From: Trema orientale
Lineage: Eukaryota; Streptophyta; Magnoliopsida; Rosales; Cannabaceae
Reading direction: 5' to 3'
DNA: 64,000 nt
Assembly (NCBI GenBank): GCA_002914845.1
Contig: JXTC01000010.1
Span: 1,924,171 to 1,988,170 of the forward strand
Below, piece by piece: positions 1 through 11,639 of the stretch. Under the pieces are notes generated by a model. The model saw only the letters and a list, made by a program, of their open reading frames with translations, was not told the origin of the DNA and made no database searches. The position numbers and the translations under genes were made by a program. Position 1 is the stretch's first letter; every line of letters starts with the position of its first letter.

Positions 1-2059
1 TCCTGTAGGTGGTGAAATGTTTCATGTCAGATGTTGTGCTCACGTTTTGAACTTAATAGTAGGTGATGGTCTAAAAGAGTTGAATGAAGCTATTTCATGC
101 ATTCGAAATGCCGTGAGATATGTGAGGTCATCTCCATCTCGATTGAAGCGCTTTAAGGAATCTTGTAAGGACGTGAACATTGAGTCAAAGGCCTTATTAT
201 GCTTAGATGTGGTTACTAGATGGAATTCCACCTATATGATGTTAGAAGCAGCATTGAAATTCAAAAAAGCTTTCAAGAATTTGGAAGGTGATGCCAATTA
301 TACAAAGTACTATGAGGAAGAAAAAATAAATAACAAGAAGATAGATGGGCCACCAAAGAACGAAGATTGGGACAAGGCTGAGGTGTTTGTGAAGTTTTTA
401 AAGAAATTTTATGATCTGACTGTTAAGTTTAGTGGCTCATTATATGTTACATCCAATCTATTTCTTCCACATATTTTCTCAGTCCAAGCTGATTTAACAA
501 CTTTGACTTTTGATTCAAATGCTTTAATGGCAAAAATGGCAAGAACTATGAAGGTAAAATATGACAAGTATTGGGGGAGGACTGCCAAATTGAATATGTT
601 GACGTTCATTGCAAATATACTTGATCCAAGGTACAAATTAGAGGTCGTGAATCGGGGATTCAAATTTCTCTATGCTGATGCTCCAGAAGAAGCTGAAAAA
701 ATGATCCAACTTGTTACAAATATGTTGGGGAGATTATATGCATTCTATAAAAAGAAGCTTTCATCTTGTTCTCCAAGGTCTTCTCCTTTACCAAGGACTC
801 CAAGTGTAAGAACTCATTCCCCTTCCTTTGTTTCTAATGAAACGGCAGATTCCTTTCTTTTGGCAAAATTAAATATGAATGATGAAGAGGATACAAATGA
901 TTTGGAAGATTACTTGGCAGATCGGCGTGAGAAACTAAAAGACAATAGTTTTGAAATTCTAGAATGGTGGAATAGGAATGCTGTAAAGTATAAGATTGTG
1001 TCCCATATGGCAAAAGATGTGTTGGCAGTTCAGATGTCTACTGTTGCCTCTGAATCAGCATTTTCCACAAGTGGACGAATACTTGATCCGTTTAGGAGTT
1101 CATTATCACCAAAGATGGTAGAAGCTTTAATTTGCACAAAGAATTGGCTAAGTGCTGGGAGTGATGAGCCTATTGTACTTCGACAATACATAGATGAGAT
1201 TGAGGCTTTGGAGATATCTGAGCAAGTTGCACCAGGTAATTTTTTTTTTTCATAATGTATCAATATTTTCATTTTCATAAATTTTAGTTCATTGATATAT
1301 TTTACTTGTATTTTGTTGTAGCTGATGGATCATGTATTACAAGCATAGACAAGGAGATTGAGTAGAAATCATTGGTGGAGCTTCAACATTGAACCACTTT
1401 TCAATCTTTGACTTGATGTTATTGTGTTTGGAGTTTAGTTTTTAGACTCTGTTGGATTGCCATTGGCTTATTGTTCCTATCTTTGGACTTTGGACTTTGT
1501 TGTTGGACTTTATTTGGTTGGTTGTGTCAGATTGCTTATATATTGTTCTTATATTGGGACTTTTTTTTAGCAGAATTCATTATTAGACTTTAATTTGGAT
1601 TATGTTTGTTTGTTATTTACCAGGTAACATGGCATGTATTTTGGACTTTATGAGTTTATACTTTATGATAGAAAGTTTAATGGTTATATGTATTTTGCGA
1701 AAAAAAAAATTGACTTTAATTTGGATAATGTTTGTTTGTTATTTTCTAAATAACTGTGCATTGCCGCATGTACTTTGGGCTTTATTATTTTAGACTTCGT
1801 AATAGAAAGTCTGATGATTCTATGTGTTTTGCGAAACAATTTTAAAGATAAACATTCAAGGTTTGCTGGCTGTTCTAAAAAAAAAAAAAAAACGGTTTAA
1901 TCGGTTTTAAACCGACCGAACTGAAAATATTTTCGGTCGATTTTTGCACATAAGTTTTTAATTCGGTCGGTTTTCGGTTCATATTTTCCTAAACCAAAAA
2001 TGGACCGGTCGGTTTGGAGATGTACAAAAACCGTCCAAACCGACCGTTGATCACCCCTA
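1..2059 (+). mobile_element. hAT transposon, 3' part (left end outside window)
   Basis: The transposase reading frame enters from the left edge and is followed by ~700 bp of AT-rich 3' sequence. From about 1890 the subterminal region is packed with inverted GGTCGGTTT/AAACCGACC-type motifs, and it closes with ATCACCCCTA at 2059, the reverse complement of a typical plant hAT terminus (TAGGGGTGAT). The 8 bp after it (TGACAGAC) would be the target duplication, but the left end is not in the window, so this cannot be verified. Confidence 0.8.
2..1365 (+). CDS. hAT-family transposase (RICESLEEPER/zf-BED type), C-terminal part, two exons
   Basis: The frame is open from the window edge, so the BED zinc finger and N-terminal half lie outside. 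Visible motifs in order: HVRCCAHVLNLIV, the RWNSTYMMLEAAL block of the RNase-H-like core, a DUF4413-like central region, and the C-terminal hAT dimerisation block with ASESAFSTSGRILDPFRSSL, which holds the glutamate usually taken as the third catalytic acid. The unspliced frame stops at 1255, but a GT donor at 1236 and an AG acceptor ending at 1321 restore the frame and end the protein at TAG 1363-1365 with an ordinary acidic tail, so I prefer the spliced form (intron 1236-1321). Family knowledge: cut-and-paste transposase acting in the nucleus; domesticated hAT genes also exist. The adjacent terminus argues for a transposon gene. No internal stop is seen in the visible part, so activity cannot be excluded. 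Confidence 0.85.
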
Positions 2060-3100
2060 TGACAGACAAAGAAGACGATGAGGCTATGGTACAATTAAAA
2101 GATTTAAAAATTGAGAGAAATATGGCAGTACCTTTTCATTGATTAGACAGAATATATATAAATACATGTATATATAAACAGATATGCAAATCTTAATACA
2201 AAGAAGAGATTGATTTCCTAATGCAATCAAATTAGGAAAAAAAAATTAGAATATAAGAAATGGAGCTTAGGCTGCCCATAAAATCACCCTCTGTTTATCG
2301 TTGAAACCCGAGAACCAATCTTAGGAAAAAAAAAAGAAAAAAGAAGAAGAAGAAGAAGAAGAAGAAGATGAAAAACAAAACAAAAAAATAATAAATAAAA
2401 AGGACATGCATAGCAATCTGCAAGCCACAACAACTAGTAGTCTTCTTGGATTAGATGTGGTGGATTCTTGGCGACCGTTCATCTCACCACATCATTACTA
2501 TTACTTATTTTCTTTTTCTGAAGACTAAAGATTGGATTCACCGAGCTCCATCTTGTGGGCATGTTATAAAATCGTGAATCGTGATCATATTCTATATGTA
2601 TATCTATAATATAGTTCATTCTCTTATTTGTATATTATATCATTTCCTTGATATGGGCTGATAAGTTGGAGATTGGCTAAATTAATAATATATGAAAAGC
2701 CTTAAGCCTTACGTCGGCGGCAGCAGATGAAGATAAATGGATGCTTAAGTATTAAGCAAGGAGATTATCTCATTGGTTATTATAGTTAATACCCTAATAT
2801 ATAATATTTCAAGTAATTCTATTTTCTAAGAAAATTCTATTTGAGTCTCTTTATGTTTTTTTTTTCAAAGAATAGAGAGGTAAAATTTCTTGTTTTTTTT
2901 GTATAAGACGACGGTTGTTTCAAAAGGAGGAGAAAGAGGATAGTTGTCTTAATAAAAAGAGGGTTGTTTCAAAAGGAGGAGAAAGAGGATAGTTGTCTTA
3001 ATAAAAAGAGGAGAAAAGTATGAGAGAATACTTGTGATAAAGTAAAAGAGGAAAATTGGTTGTATTAATTATTTATATAGTAAAATTCTTTTTAAAAAGT
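2060..3100. other. Gene-free interval with simple repeats
   Basis: No supported gene. It holds a purine-rich (AAG)n run at about 2337-2368, many A/T tracts, and a tandem duplication listed separately. Confidence 0.6.
2913..3009. repeat. Two-copy tandem duplication, 49-bp period
   Basis: A purine-rich unit beginning GGTTGTTTCAAAAGGAGGAG occurs at 2913-2961 and again at 2962-3009 with essentially no differences by eye, so it is a recent duplication. No function is evident. Confidence 0.9.
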
Positions 3101-3251
3101 GGAGGCGGCTATAGTAGGGGCACCCCTACGTAAGGTTCTGTTTATACACCGTTTGATAGGAATCTGTGGAGAATTTGTTTATACACAGATTCCTATCAAA
3201 CGGTGTATAAACAAGGCCTTACGTAGGGACGCCCCTACTATAGACGCGCCC
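3101..3251. mobile_element. Mutator-type MITE, copy 1
   Basis: A 151-bp element that is almost entirely an inverted repeat. It starts GGAGGCGGCTATAGTAGGGG and ends CCCCTACTATAGACGCGCCC, with arms sharing GTTTATACACCGTTTGAT. Flanks TTAAAAAGT (3092-3100) and TTTAAAAGT (3252-3260) are a 9-bp target duplication with one mismatch, and 9-bp duplications are diagnostic of Mutator-like elements. A second copy lies at 60022-60184 in the opposite orientation. Confidence 0.88.
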
Positions 3252-3392
3252 TTTAAAAGTAATAGTTTTTCTTTTTATTTAGAAGTTTTCTACTTAATTT
3301 TTTTTTCTTTCTTTGTTATTCCGATATGTATATATATTTTTTTATCTAGTGAGATCCTGAGTGTCACAAATTTGAGTTTGTCATTTTCTTAT

Positions 3393-3683
3393 GGGGCTTA
3401 TAGAAATATGACCAAATTTTGGGCCTAATTTCAGTAAATATCCTTTTGTCAAAAGTTATAGCAAAATGTCCGGTATATATGCATATATACCAAGTGTAAA
3501 ATTTTATATACCAAGTATAAAAAATTATATACTCAGTGCATTTCCGAATAGTAACTAAAATTGGTAGATCTGTGTATCTACCAAGTATAAAAATATATCT
3601 ACCTGGACATTTAGCTATAAAATTTTAAAAATAGACATCTACTTAATCAAATTTAAATTCTTGGTCATCCACCTAAATTTTCC
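3393..3683 (+). repeat. Dispersed ~290-bp repeat, copy 1
   Basis: Begins GGGGCTTATAGAAATATGAC and contains ATAGCAAAATGTCC, repeated TATATACCAAGTRTAAAA blocks and ACATTTAGCTATAAAATTTT. The reverse complement is found at 48025-48323 with the same block order. No coding potential. It is probably a non-autonomous element; its class is not determined. Confidence 0.8.
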
Positions 3684-3928
3684 TTTTCGCGTATCTGGGT
3701 TTGTCATTTTCTTATTGTATTAACAGAGTCTAACTAGTCGTCAGGAGGAACACGTAAGCTTTTAATTACGATGCCAAATTTTATGACATAGCAAAATCTA
3801 AGTGGATAGATAGGGAAATGGGCTCACAAAACTAGATAGGGGATCTGGGTCCATCAATTTCATTGACGAGATAGCGATGGCCGAAGGCCTCGTCAATATT
3901 ATCTTTTACTTTTAGTTGGTTAAAAATG

Positions 3929-4402
3929 TGTTAATTATATTAATAGTCCCTGAAATTATGCATGTAGTATTATTTTACCACTCAATTTTCAACTTATATA
4001 GTAATGGTCTCTAAACTATATAATTGTTATAATAATGATCGTTTTGTCACAAACTGTTAAATACTGAATTTTTAACTTATACAGTAGACTATCAAGATTT
4101 ATGCAATTATTGTAGTAATGATCATTTTTTCCACAAACTATTAAGCTTTTAATAAAAGTCTTGTGCAAAGTTCACAGTTTAGCAATTATGGTTAAAAACG
4201 AGATTCTAACTCATAGAACTAAATAATGCTTAATTATATGCTTTGTCTATGACTATTTTCTATTATAAAAACTAACAATTTGTGACAAAGGAATTATTGC
4301 AATAACAATTACTTAATTTAGGAGTCATTATTACGTAAGTTAAAAATTGGGAGACAAAGTGATACAATGAGTATAATTCAAGGGTTATTACTATATTTAA
4401 CC
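3929..4402. mobile_element. MITE-like element with long terminal inverted repeats
   Basis: The first ~140 bp (GTTAATTATATTAATAGTCC…, AATTTTCAACTTATATAGTA) match the reverse complement of the last ~140 bp (GGTTAAATATAGTAATAACC at the right end), including TTTTGTCACAAACTGTTA in both arms. No coding sequence. The outer boundary and target duplication are not certain, so the superfamily is left open. Confidence 0.65.
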
Positions 4403-4853
4403 TTTTTAAAAAAAATCTTAACGAAACGTGTCTAAAACATAAAGGAAAAAGAATTGATTTGAGAACTTTAAAAAAAGTAAGAAAAAATAATGAGTATTTT
4501 TGAAATATGTAAGAAAAAATATTTATTCAATAACTATAAAAATCCCCTCATTTTCCGTACTTATTTCATATTTTTGCACGATGTACCTAAAACCCATGAG
4601 GCGAATAAGGCCTACGTAATACTATCACATCGTACCTGAAGAACGGTAAGATCAAATATCGAAATGCATGCCAGCTACGAAGCAAAAACAAAGGGATAAT
4701 GACACATTTTATAATCGATAAATCAGCAAAGTACATATGGCATGGTAATTAAACCAAATATTACAAATTTAGCAACATCAACAAAAAAAAAAACCCGGGT
4801 ATACTACAAGGTAACTCATTTTGGAGCGAAAATTTAGCAGTATTGTCCTTGTT
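4403..4853. other. Gene-free interval downstream of BBE gene 1
   Basis: AT-rich sequence that would carry the 3' UTR and polyadenylation region of the minus-strand BBE gene at its right edge. No other gene seen. Confidence 0.5.
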
Positions 4854-6491
4854 CTACACTAAAGTCTTTCTAGAAACTTTGCTTGGTAGAATTGGGATAC
4901 TCTGCTCACTCTTGAAGAAATTCTCGGGATCAACCGCAGTCTTCACCTTCACCAACCTATCAAAATTGTTATTAAAGTACTTGACCCCATAAACCTGCCC
5001 TTCCTCATAGCTATTTTTACCAAAGTGGTTGACACCAATGTCCAAATCCCTATAGTTCAAGAAGGCACTCCTCGGATTCTTGGACACATAAGGAGTCATG
5101 AAACTGAAAAGACTCCTTATCTCTGCCGTGTAATTTCGCTCCGCTTCGGGCGCGGCTTCTTTCCAACCCACTGAGTACTGAACCTTGAACAGGTTGCCTG
5201 CTCGGTGTGGGAACGGAGTCTCCGACCCCGGAATCTGGTTCATTCTCCCTCCGTAGGGATTGAAAACCAGCCCCACTTTGCCATCAACCATCTTTTTCCA
5301 CAGCGACTCCAGCCCGCCTTTCGGAATCGGTTTCTGAACGTAATCCGACTTTCTTATCCCGTAAATCGCTGAGTTAGGCTTCCGATCAAGCAAAGCGTCT
5401 GGGGACGTGCCGTTCTTGGCCCACCAGAGAACAGAGTCGATCCAACTCATCTCCGTACAGTTCTCTTTCTTCAGCCCCAGCAGTGGAAAATCCTTCGCCA
5501 AAAACGACACGAGAGTGTCTGCGTCTCCCAGGTAAAGCGCCACGATCGTCACTTTGACCGTTTTCGAGCCTTTCGTGACCTCAGACGACGTCGGTTGCAC
5601 GAGCATTCTCATGAAAAGACCGTCGTCTGTGGTTGGGGCAGCGGTTTGCCACTGGTAAACGAAGTCCGTCATGCTCTCGTTCTTGTCCAAGCTTCTCTCG
5701 GCCTCGAAAACGGTAACGGTTTCTGGTACGGGTACGAGCTTCAACCTGTACGCCAAAACGACACCGAAACTCGCTCCCCCACCTCCTCGGATTGCCCAGA
5801 AAAGGTCTTCCCCCATTGATTTCCTGTCCAGGACGTTCCCTTTTGCATCCACGATCTTCGCGTCAATGACGTGGTCAACGGCCAAGCCGTACTTCCTTAT
5901 CATGCTTCCGTACCCGCCTCCGCTGACGTGCCCGCCGACCCCGACAGTCGGGCATACTCCGGCCGGGAAGCCAAGAACTTTGCTGTTCTTCCAAATGTTG
6001 TAGTAGACCTCGCCTAGCGTGGCGCCAGCCCCAACCCAGGCCGACTGATCGGCCACATCGACGGTGATGGAGCGGAGTTGGAACATGTCGAGGATGACGA
6101 ACGGGACGTCGGAGACGTAGGAGACGCCGGCGTAGTCGTGGCCGCCGCTTCGGGTTTTGAGGCGTAGGCCGAGGGACTTGGTGCACAGTACGGTGGCCGA
6201 AACGTCCGACTCACTCGCCGCCGTGACGATGAGGAGAGGCTTTTTGGTGGAGGATGTGTTGAAGCGAGCGTTTCGGATGTAGGCCTGGAGAACCGAGGTG
6301 TAGGAAGGGTCTGATTGTGAATAGATAATGTTTTTGGCATTTTGATTTGATTGGTTTTTTGTGTGGAATTGTATGCATTTCAGAAAATTGTCGTAAACAT
6401 CTGAAGAAGAATCCAAGGAAGCTGCTAATGAAAACGGGGAAGAGAGGTTAAGAAGAAGGAAAAGAAAAGCGAGAGGCAACATTTTGATCAA
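4854..6491 (-). CDS. Berberine-bridge-enzyme-like FAD-linked oxidoreductase 1 (545 aa, intronless)
   Basis: A secreted flavoprotein oxidase/dehydrogenase of the BBE-like family. An N-terminal hydrophobic signal peptide (about residues 1-25) is followed by the FAD_binding_4 (PCMH) domain and a C-terminal BBE domain ending LVKVKTAVDPENFF near residue 527. Both covalent flavin anchors are present: His118 in RSGGHDYAG and Cys180 in GVCPTVGVGGH. The Cys39/Cys103 pair fits the family's conserved disulfide, and Tyr480 in LNYRDLDIG matches the catalytic-base tyrosine of THCA synthase-type members. Several N-x-S/T sequons fit passage through the secretory pathway. Length and lack of introns are typical. 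Met4 (codon at 6480-6482) is an alternative start that matches the start of the paralogue at 33424-35052. Family substrates include alkaloids, cannabinoids, monolignols and oligosaccharides; which applies here is unknown. It is not a THCA/CBDA synthase orthologue by eye. Confidence 0.95.
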   Translation of the reverse strand: MIKMLPLAFLFLLLNLSSPFSLAASLDSSSDVYDNFLKCIQFHTKNQSNQNAKNIIYSQSDPSYTSVLQAYIRNARFNTSSTKKPLLIVTAASESDVSATVLCTKSLGLRLKTRSGGHDYAGVSYVSDVPFVILDMFQLRSITVDVADQSAWVGAGATLGEVYYNIWKNSKVLGFPAGVCPTVGVGGHVSGGGYGSMIRKYGLAVDHVIDAKIVDAKGNVLDRKSMGEDLFWAIRGGGGASFGVVLAYRLKLVPVPETVTVFEAERSLDKNESMTDFVYQWQTAAPTTDDGLFMRMLVQPTSSEVTKGSKTVKVTIVALYLGDADTLVSFLAKDFPLLGLKKENCTEMSWIDSVLWWAKNGTSPDALLDRKPNSAIYGIRKSDYVQKPIPKGGLESLWKKMVDGKVGLVFNPYGGRMNQIPGSETPFPHRAGNLFKVQYSVGWKEAAPEAERNYTAEIRSLFSFMTPYVSKNPRSAFLNYRDLDIGVNHFGKNSYEEGQVYGVKYFNNNFDRLVKVKTAVDPENFFKSEQSIPILPSKVSRKTLV

Positions 6492-6587
6492 AGAAAGGTC
6501 AAGTAAAGGACTATTTCCTTTATTCAGCTAAAAAAAAGGTACTGTTTCCTTTCATTGATGCGTTCTCTGTTTCATCTGGATTTTAGT

Positions 6588-6593
6588 TTTATA
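6588..6593 (-). promoter_or_regulatory. Probable TATA box of BBE gene 1
   Basis: The minus strand reads CACTATAAAACTAAAA, about 97 bp upstream of the ATG. The same TATA…AAAACTAA context occurs upstream of BBE gene 2, so this stretch was duplicated with the gene. That supports it as a real core promoter. Confidence 0.6.
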
Positions 6594-6850
6594 GTGAATT
6601 TTTTTTTTTTTTTTTGGTATTTTCTATATTGGTTTTCTTTTTATTTTAGGTAAATATTACAACCATACAATCTATAAAAGGAGAGTTTTTACCATAAAAG
6701 GAGAGGTTGTGGACCTTTCATTCACAAACTACCGTGGAAATTTTGAAAATAAGTTTTGCTAAGTCAGCTGTATTAATCTCGTTAGAAACATCTCCATGTG
6801 GATTTCTATAAAGTACTGCACGATCGACAAAAATGGAAGAACAAGATTTA

Positions 6851-7384
6851 AGGTTTTTTTGGGCACCTTTTATCCTTATATTATTTGTAGATTGGCAAAA
6901 TAGTCCTTGTTTTATTTATTTTCGATAATTAGGTTCTAAATTTTAATAACTTTGACATTAAGTTTTTTATTCGTTAATATTAAAGTTTTTTTTGATATTG
7001 AACATGTTCAAATGAAAAAAATTAGTATTTTATTAATATTAATTAGTTTTGAAAGGAGATCGAAAAAAATTTTAAGAGAAATTTTAAAATTTTTTATTAA
7101 AAGAACTTTTTATATTATGTTATTAGTTGTAACTAAGTTTTAATTATTTTCTTTCCAATTCCGACTAGTGCTAGTAAAGTATTGGTTTTGACCTTTGAAA
7201 ATCTTATATGTGACTTAAAAATGATCAATTCTATCTAATATTTTAACAATTACTTACAAAAAAAAACTTAATATATTGTCAAGATTTTTATAATTTAGGG
7301 ATTTAATTGCCAAAAAAAAAAAACTCAAAGTCTATTTTACTAATCTTGAATAATCTAAGGACCAGTCATGCCAAAGATCCTAAA
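6851..7384. mobile_element. Inverted-repeat element (MITE-like), ~530 bp
   Basis: The left arm (GGGCACCTTTTATCCTTATA, then GATTGGCAAAATAGTCCTTG) is recognisable in the reverse complement of the right arm (GGATCTTTGGCATGACTGGT, ATTAGTAAAATAGAC). The arms are diverged, so the element looks old. No coding region. Target duplication not resolved. Confidence 0.5.
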
Positions 7385-8114
7385 ATTTATATTCTCATCT
7401 TAATTTAATCAAATACTTTACATGTTTGGTCACGTAATTATTTAGAAATGTTTTGCAAAAGCTTAAACAAAATTGGGCTATTTTCTTCTGAGTTAACTGT
7501 CTCGTCTTTAAAAATAAATAAAAGTCATAAATCAGTTTCTTTTTTTTTTTTTCTTTTTTACTGGATATATCAGTTGTTTTGGAATGTATTGATTGATCAA
7601 CGAAATCACGAAATCAGCACGCATCCCCTAAAAGGAAAATCTGCATTCACCTTAATTAATAAAATATTTTGACACATAAAAAACATATTTATATATATAT
7701 ATTTAGGGCGCGACCATTAAGCATTATTCTTAAGCATTAGACTGGTAATCGCTTTTATAATGGGAATTAAAAATTGTTATAACCTAATAATTGATCGAAC
7801 GTAAGCATAATTGCGCAGATTGATTAATTACTGATTATTCCATTACAGTACCTGCAATAAATCAAAATCCCACTCAAGTTGATTTGGGGCACTTCGCCAG
7901 ATAATGAATCCATGTTGACATCAATTGTCGCATTTTTTATTTTTTATTTTTCCTTTTCTGAGAGGGCGTTTTTATCTAATTGAGATCAGGGAAAATTTCG
8001 ATTTGAAGTTGGAAGGGGTTGAAGTGATATTGAAAGAAGTAACCACGAAACTTCCCCCAGCGAAAAAAAAAATGTAACCAAGAAACTTCTAATATACTAA
8101 TCTTTACTGCCAAG
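7385..8114. other. Gene-free interval
   Basis: AT-rich sequence with poly-T runs and a short (TA)n at about 7690-7702. I see no gene, RNA or repeat boundary in it. Confidence 0.5.
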
Positions 8115-8379
8115 CAATGGCGGAGGGAAAAGGGGCAAGTGGGGCCCAAGAGGCTCCACTCAATTTTTTCTTTAATTTTTATATGTAAAATAATTTCTCT
8201 TTTTCTATTGGGTCCCGTTAATTTTATCTCCAATTGAGATGTGAATCACTTTTAAAATCACTTAAATATACATAATTTTCATTTAATTTTCAAAATAAAC
8301 ATCGGGAATAAATGGAATTTGAAAAGACTTTCAATTTTTTAAACATATTCATAGACTTATTTTCTATAATAATAATTAT

Positions 8380-8978
8380 TGTGCGGTCTTAAATCTACGA
8401 TAAGCCAATGCAGAAAGAAAAGTCAATTGAGATAAATGTGTTAGATCGCATATGTGCTTTTCTGATCAAAGTACGACATTCTCCAAATATATAAAATGCA
8501 ACCATCAGAAAAAGGAAACAATCTTCTTCAAATAGGTAATCTACGAGAAAAGGAAATAAACTTTTGAGTCAATATTAGGCAATCAATTATATTGAAGATG
8601 TTACCCGATTTTGTATTATTACCAGAAATTGTATTTTCTGATTATGTACTTGCCTATTTTCACAATTGGAAAACATTGAGCCAACCTCACCTATATAAAG
8701 GGGGCTCAGTCTCATACTACGACACGACACAATTATCTCATAATCAATTCACTACACATTCTCTGTAATTCTCTCTTTGCTCTCACCTTGAGACTTAGAG
8801 AAACTCTTATAATTCTCTAGAAAATAGTAAAGAACAGTGGATGTAGGCTCATATTTTTTGGGATTGAACCACTATAAAATTCTTATCTCATTACTTTGCT
8901 TTATTTTTCAATTCGTTTTACACATAAGCTACATCTCATAAATCTTAAAATTAATTGTTGACAAAACTTCCTTCAACA
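8380..8978 (+). repeat. Left LTR of the Tat-lineage fossil
   Basis: Runs TGTGCGGTCTTAAATC… to …TTCCTTCAACA (TG…CA). It contains a CTATATAAAG promoter box at about 8691-8700 and is directly repeated at 14596-15188. Confidence 0.88.
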
Positions 8979-8997
8979 ATTGGCGCTAGAAGGAGGG
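8979..8997 (+). other. Primer-binding-site-like sequence
   Basis: ATTGGCGCTAGAAGGAGGG follows immediately after the left LTR end, where the tRNA primer site of an LTR element lies. It starts TGGCG like many plant Ty3 primer sites; the priming tRNA was not identified. Confidence 0.65.
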
Positions 8998-9249
8998 CTA
9001 TTCCAGCAAAAAGTTTATCAATTTTGCTTCTTCAACAATGGCAAATACCAAGAACACTACCAGGAACGCTGGAGTCAGCTAGAGTAAACTTCAGAGTGCT
9101 GTTGCTACACAGGTCGATCCTGTTCAGGATCAACCTGCCGTGATCGCACCAGAAAATATGGTTCAGAGACAAGATCGCATGGAGGATGCTCTTGCAAACC
9201 TTCAGCAAATCACCAACCAGATTAATAATTCTCTACGATAACTTGCTGA

Positions 9250-11450
9250 AGGATAGATGGTGACTCCACCACAGCACGAACATCCTAGAGATCATCCTAC
9301 TCGACGACCTGAAAGAGGAATTCAGATCCAAGAGGTGAAAAATTGCGACCATCACAGAACCCAGCAGGAGCTCCATACAGATCGCACCTCTAAGGGAAAA
9401 GGCAAGGTCGCAGACTTGCCCCAAGAATCTGGCACCGGGAGTTCGAGCACAGATCGTGGTTATGGACAACCTTCTCAGAGAACTACCGTCAATCATGAGT
9501 CATCCTAGAGATCGTCCTGCTTGGCGGGAAGAGTGGCCGCACTGAGCGGATTCGTATCAAGATCAACTGACAAATGCCAACCATTCTTCGAGGTGTTAAA
9601 GGGTTCAAAGAAATTTGAGTGGACGGAGAAGTGCGAGCAGGTATTCCAAGAATTAAAGAAACAATTAGGTTCTCCTCCACTCTTGTTGAAGCCAAATCCG
9701 AGGGAAAAGTTGTTCTTGTACCTCGCTGTTTCTAAATATGTGATAAGTGCATTATTAATTTGAGAAGAGGAAAATATACAACAACCTGTGTATTATGTGA
9801 GCAAAAGACTCCTCAACGCTAAGACAAGATACCCAGAGATGGAGAAGTTGGCGTTAGTACTCGTCATCGCATCTAGGAAGCTTCGACCTTATTTTCATGT
9901 GCATTTTATCGAAGTTTTCACAAACTTTCTATTGAAACAGGTTTTGCAAAATCCTGAGGCTTCCAGACGACTACTCAAATGGGCGGTTGAGCTGAGCCAA
10001 TCCGACATCAATTTTTGACTTCGCACTACGATTAAAGGACAAGCTCTTATAGATTTTATTGCAGAGTTCACTTACGATGTCGATCTTCCCGCAGAAGTAA
10101 TCGAGAAACCTGCCATGGATTTAACTAAGTTGTGGAAACTTTATGTTGATAGATCGTCAAATGAGAACGGAGTTGGTGCGGGTTCAATGCTAATCAGTCC
10201 AGAAAGGCATAATATTCATTGTGCACTTCACTTTAGATTTCCAGCATTAAATAATGAGGCAGAATATAAGGCATTGATAACTAGACTCAAGCTCGTACAA
10301 GAAATGAAGGTCGAAATGATTGAGGTGTACAGTAACTCCCAGTTAGTCGTTTGTCAAGTGATTAGTGACTACCAAGCTAGAGGAGGAAGAATACTGGCTT
10401 ATTTATAGGAGGTGTAGAGACTGTTCTCAACATTTACTGCTTACAGCATTCAACTTCTTACTCATACTAAGAACACTTAAGCAGATGCCCTAACCAAGCT
10501 CGCCTCGACGAAAGATGCAGAATTGCAGAAAGTGGTCCCTGTTGAATTCCTTATAAAACCAAGCATCGAAGTAGAGCCCCAAGTAACTATACCAGTTTAC
10601 CAGAAACCTTCATGGATGGATCCTATAACGAAGTATCTACAAGATGGTGACCTTTCTGAGAATAAAGACGATGCAGCTCGTTATATCTTTTATGACGGGA
10701 AGCTTTATCGAAGAAGTTTTAGTTCGCCGTTATTGTTATGTGTTGATGAAGAAAAAGAACATTATATTATGAGAGAAATTCATGAAGGGATATGCGAAAA
10801 TCATTCTAGGGGGCAGGCACTTGCGAACAAAGCCCGTAGACAAAGATATTTTTGGCCTATTATGAAGAAAGACGTAATGGAATTCGCTCGTAGATGCGAC
10901 AAATGTCAACTATTTGCAACTATTCTTAGATTGCCACCTGTTCCTCTTACTTCAATGACTAGTCTATGGCCATTTGCAGTATGGGAAATTGATATTATTG
11001 GAATGCTCCCATTGGCAAGAGGAGGATTGAAATATGCAGTGGTCACAGTCGATTATTTCACCAAATAGACAAAAGCTGAATCTTTAAGTACTATTTCTGC
11101 GAAGAAGATGATAGATTTTGTTTACAAGTCTATAATCTGCCATTATAGTATACCACACACTATAGTTTCTGATAATGGAAAATAATTCGACTACGATGAG
11201 TTCCATAACTTCTGCGACAATGTAGGCATCAAGAAAAGCTTCTCTGCTGTAGTTTATCTACAAGCCAATGGTCAGGTCGAAGCTATAAACAAGGTACTTA
11301 AACAGAACCTAAAGGCGAAGCTGGAAGAATATAAGGAAGCTTGGCCAGAGGTACTTTCCGAAGTATTATAGGCTTATTGCACCACTCAACGAACCACTAC
11401 TGAAGAAAGTCCATTCTCTTTAGCTTACGGATATGAAGCAGTGGTGTGAA
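9250..11450 (+). pseudogene. gag-pol remnants of the Tat-lineage fossil
   Basis: Short coding patches recognisable as Ty3-type pol. The RT connection/RNase H region lies around 9521-10018 (YYVSKRLL, RYPEMEKLAL motifs). An archaeal-type RNase H is at 10115-10408 (LYVDRSSN, NNEAEYKALI, SNSQLVV). The integrase zinc-binding region and the start of the core lie around 10523-11068 (H-x3-H, CDKCQ). A charged gag-like patch precedes them at 9257-9508. The region has many breaks and a large missing section, and is a fossil. Confidence 0.85.
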
Positions 11451-11639
11451 GCAGTCAATGAAGGCCGTGCTAAGGCCGGTCTTCTCTGGCAATTGACGAA
11501 GGAGTGCGAGAAACTCTTCATCCTTATCAGCCTAGCTTGGACCTCCAGAGGAAGAAGCTGGTTCCTTGTTTGAAGGCTCGGGTTAGCTTATAGTTTCAGC
11601 AGGTTGAGGAAGAGGTGAGTTTTGAGGGACGTCCTCGAA

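Noticed and set aside
5595-6340. Several overlapping open frames on both strands within BBE gene 1
   Set aside because: They are shadows of the GC-richer coding sequence. The BBE frame has all family motifs. The same holds for frames inside BBE genes 2 and 3.
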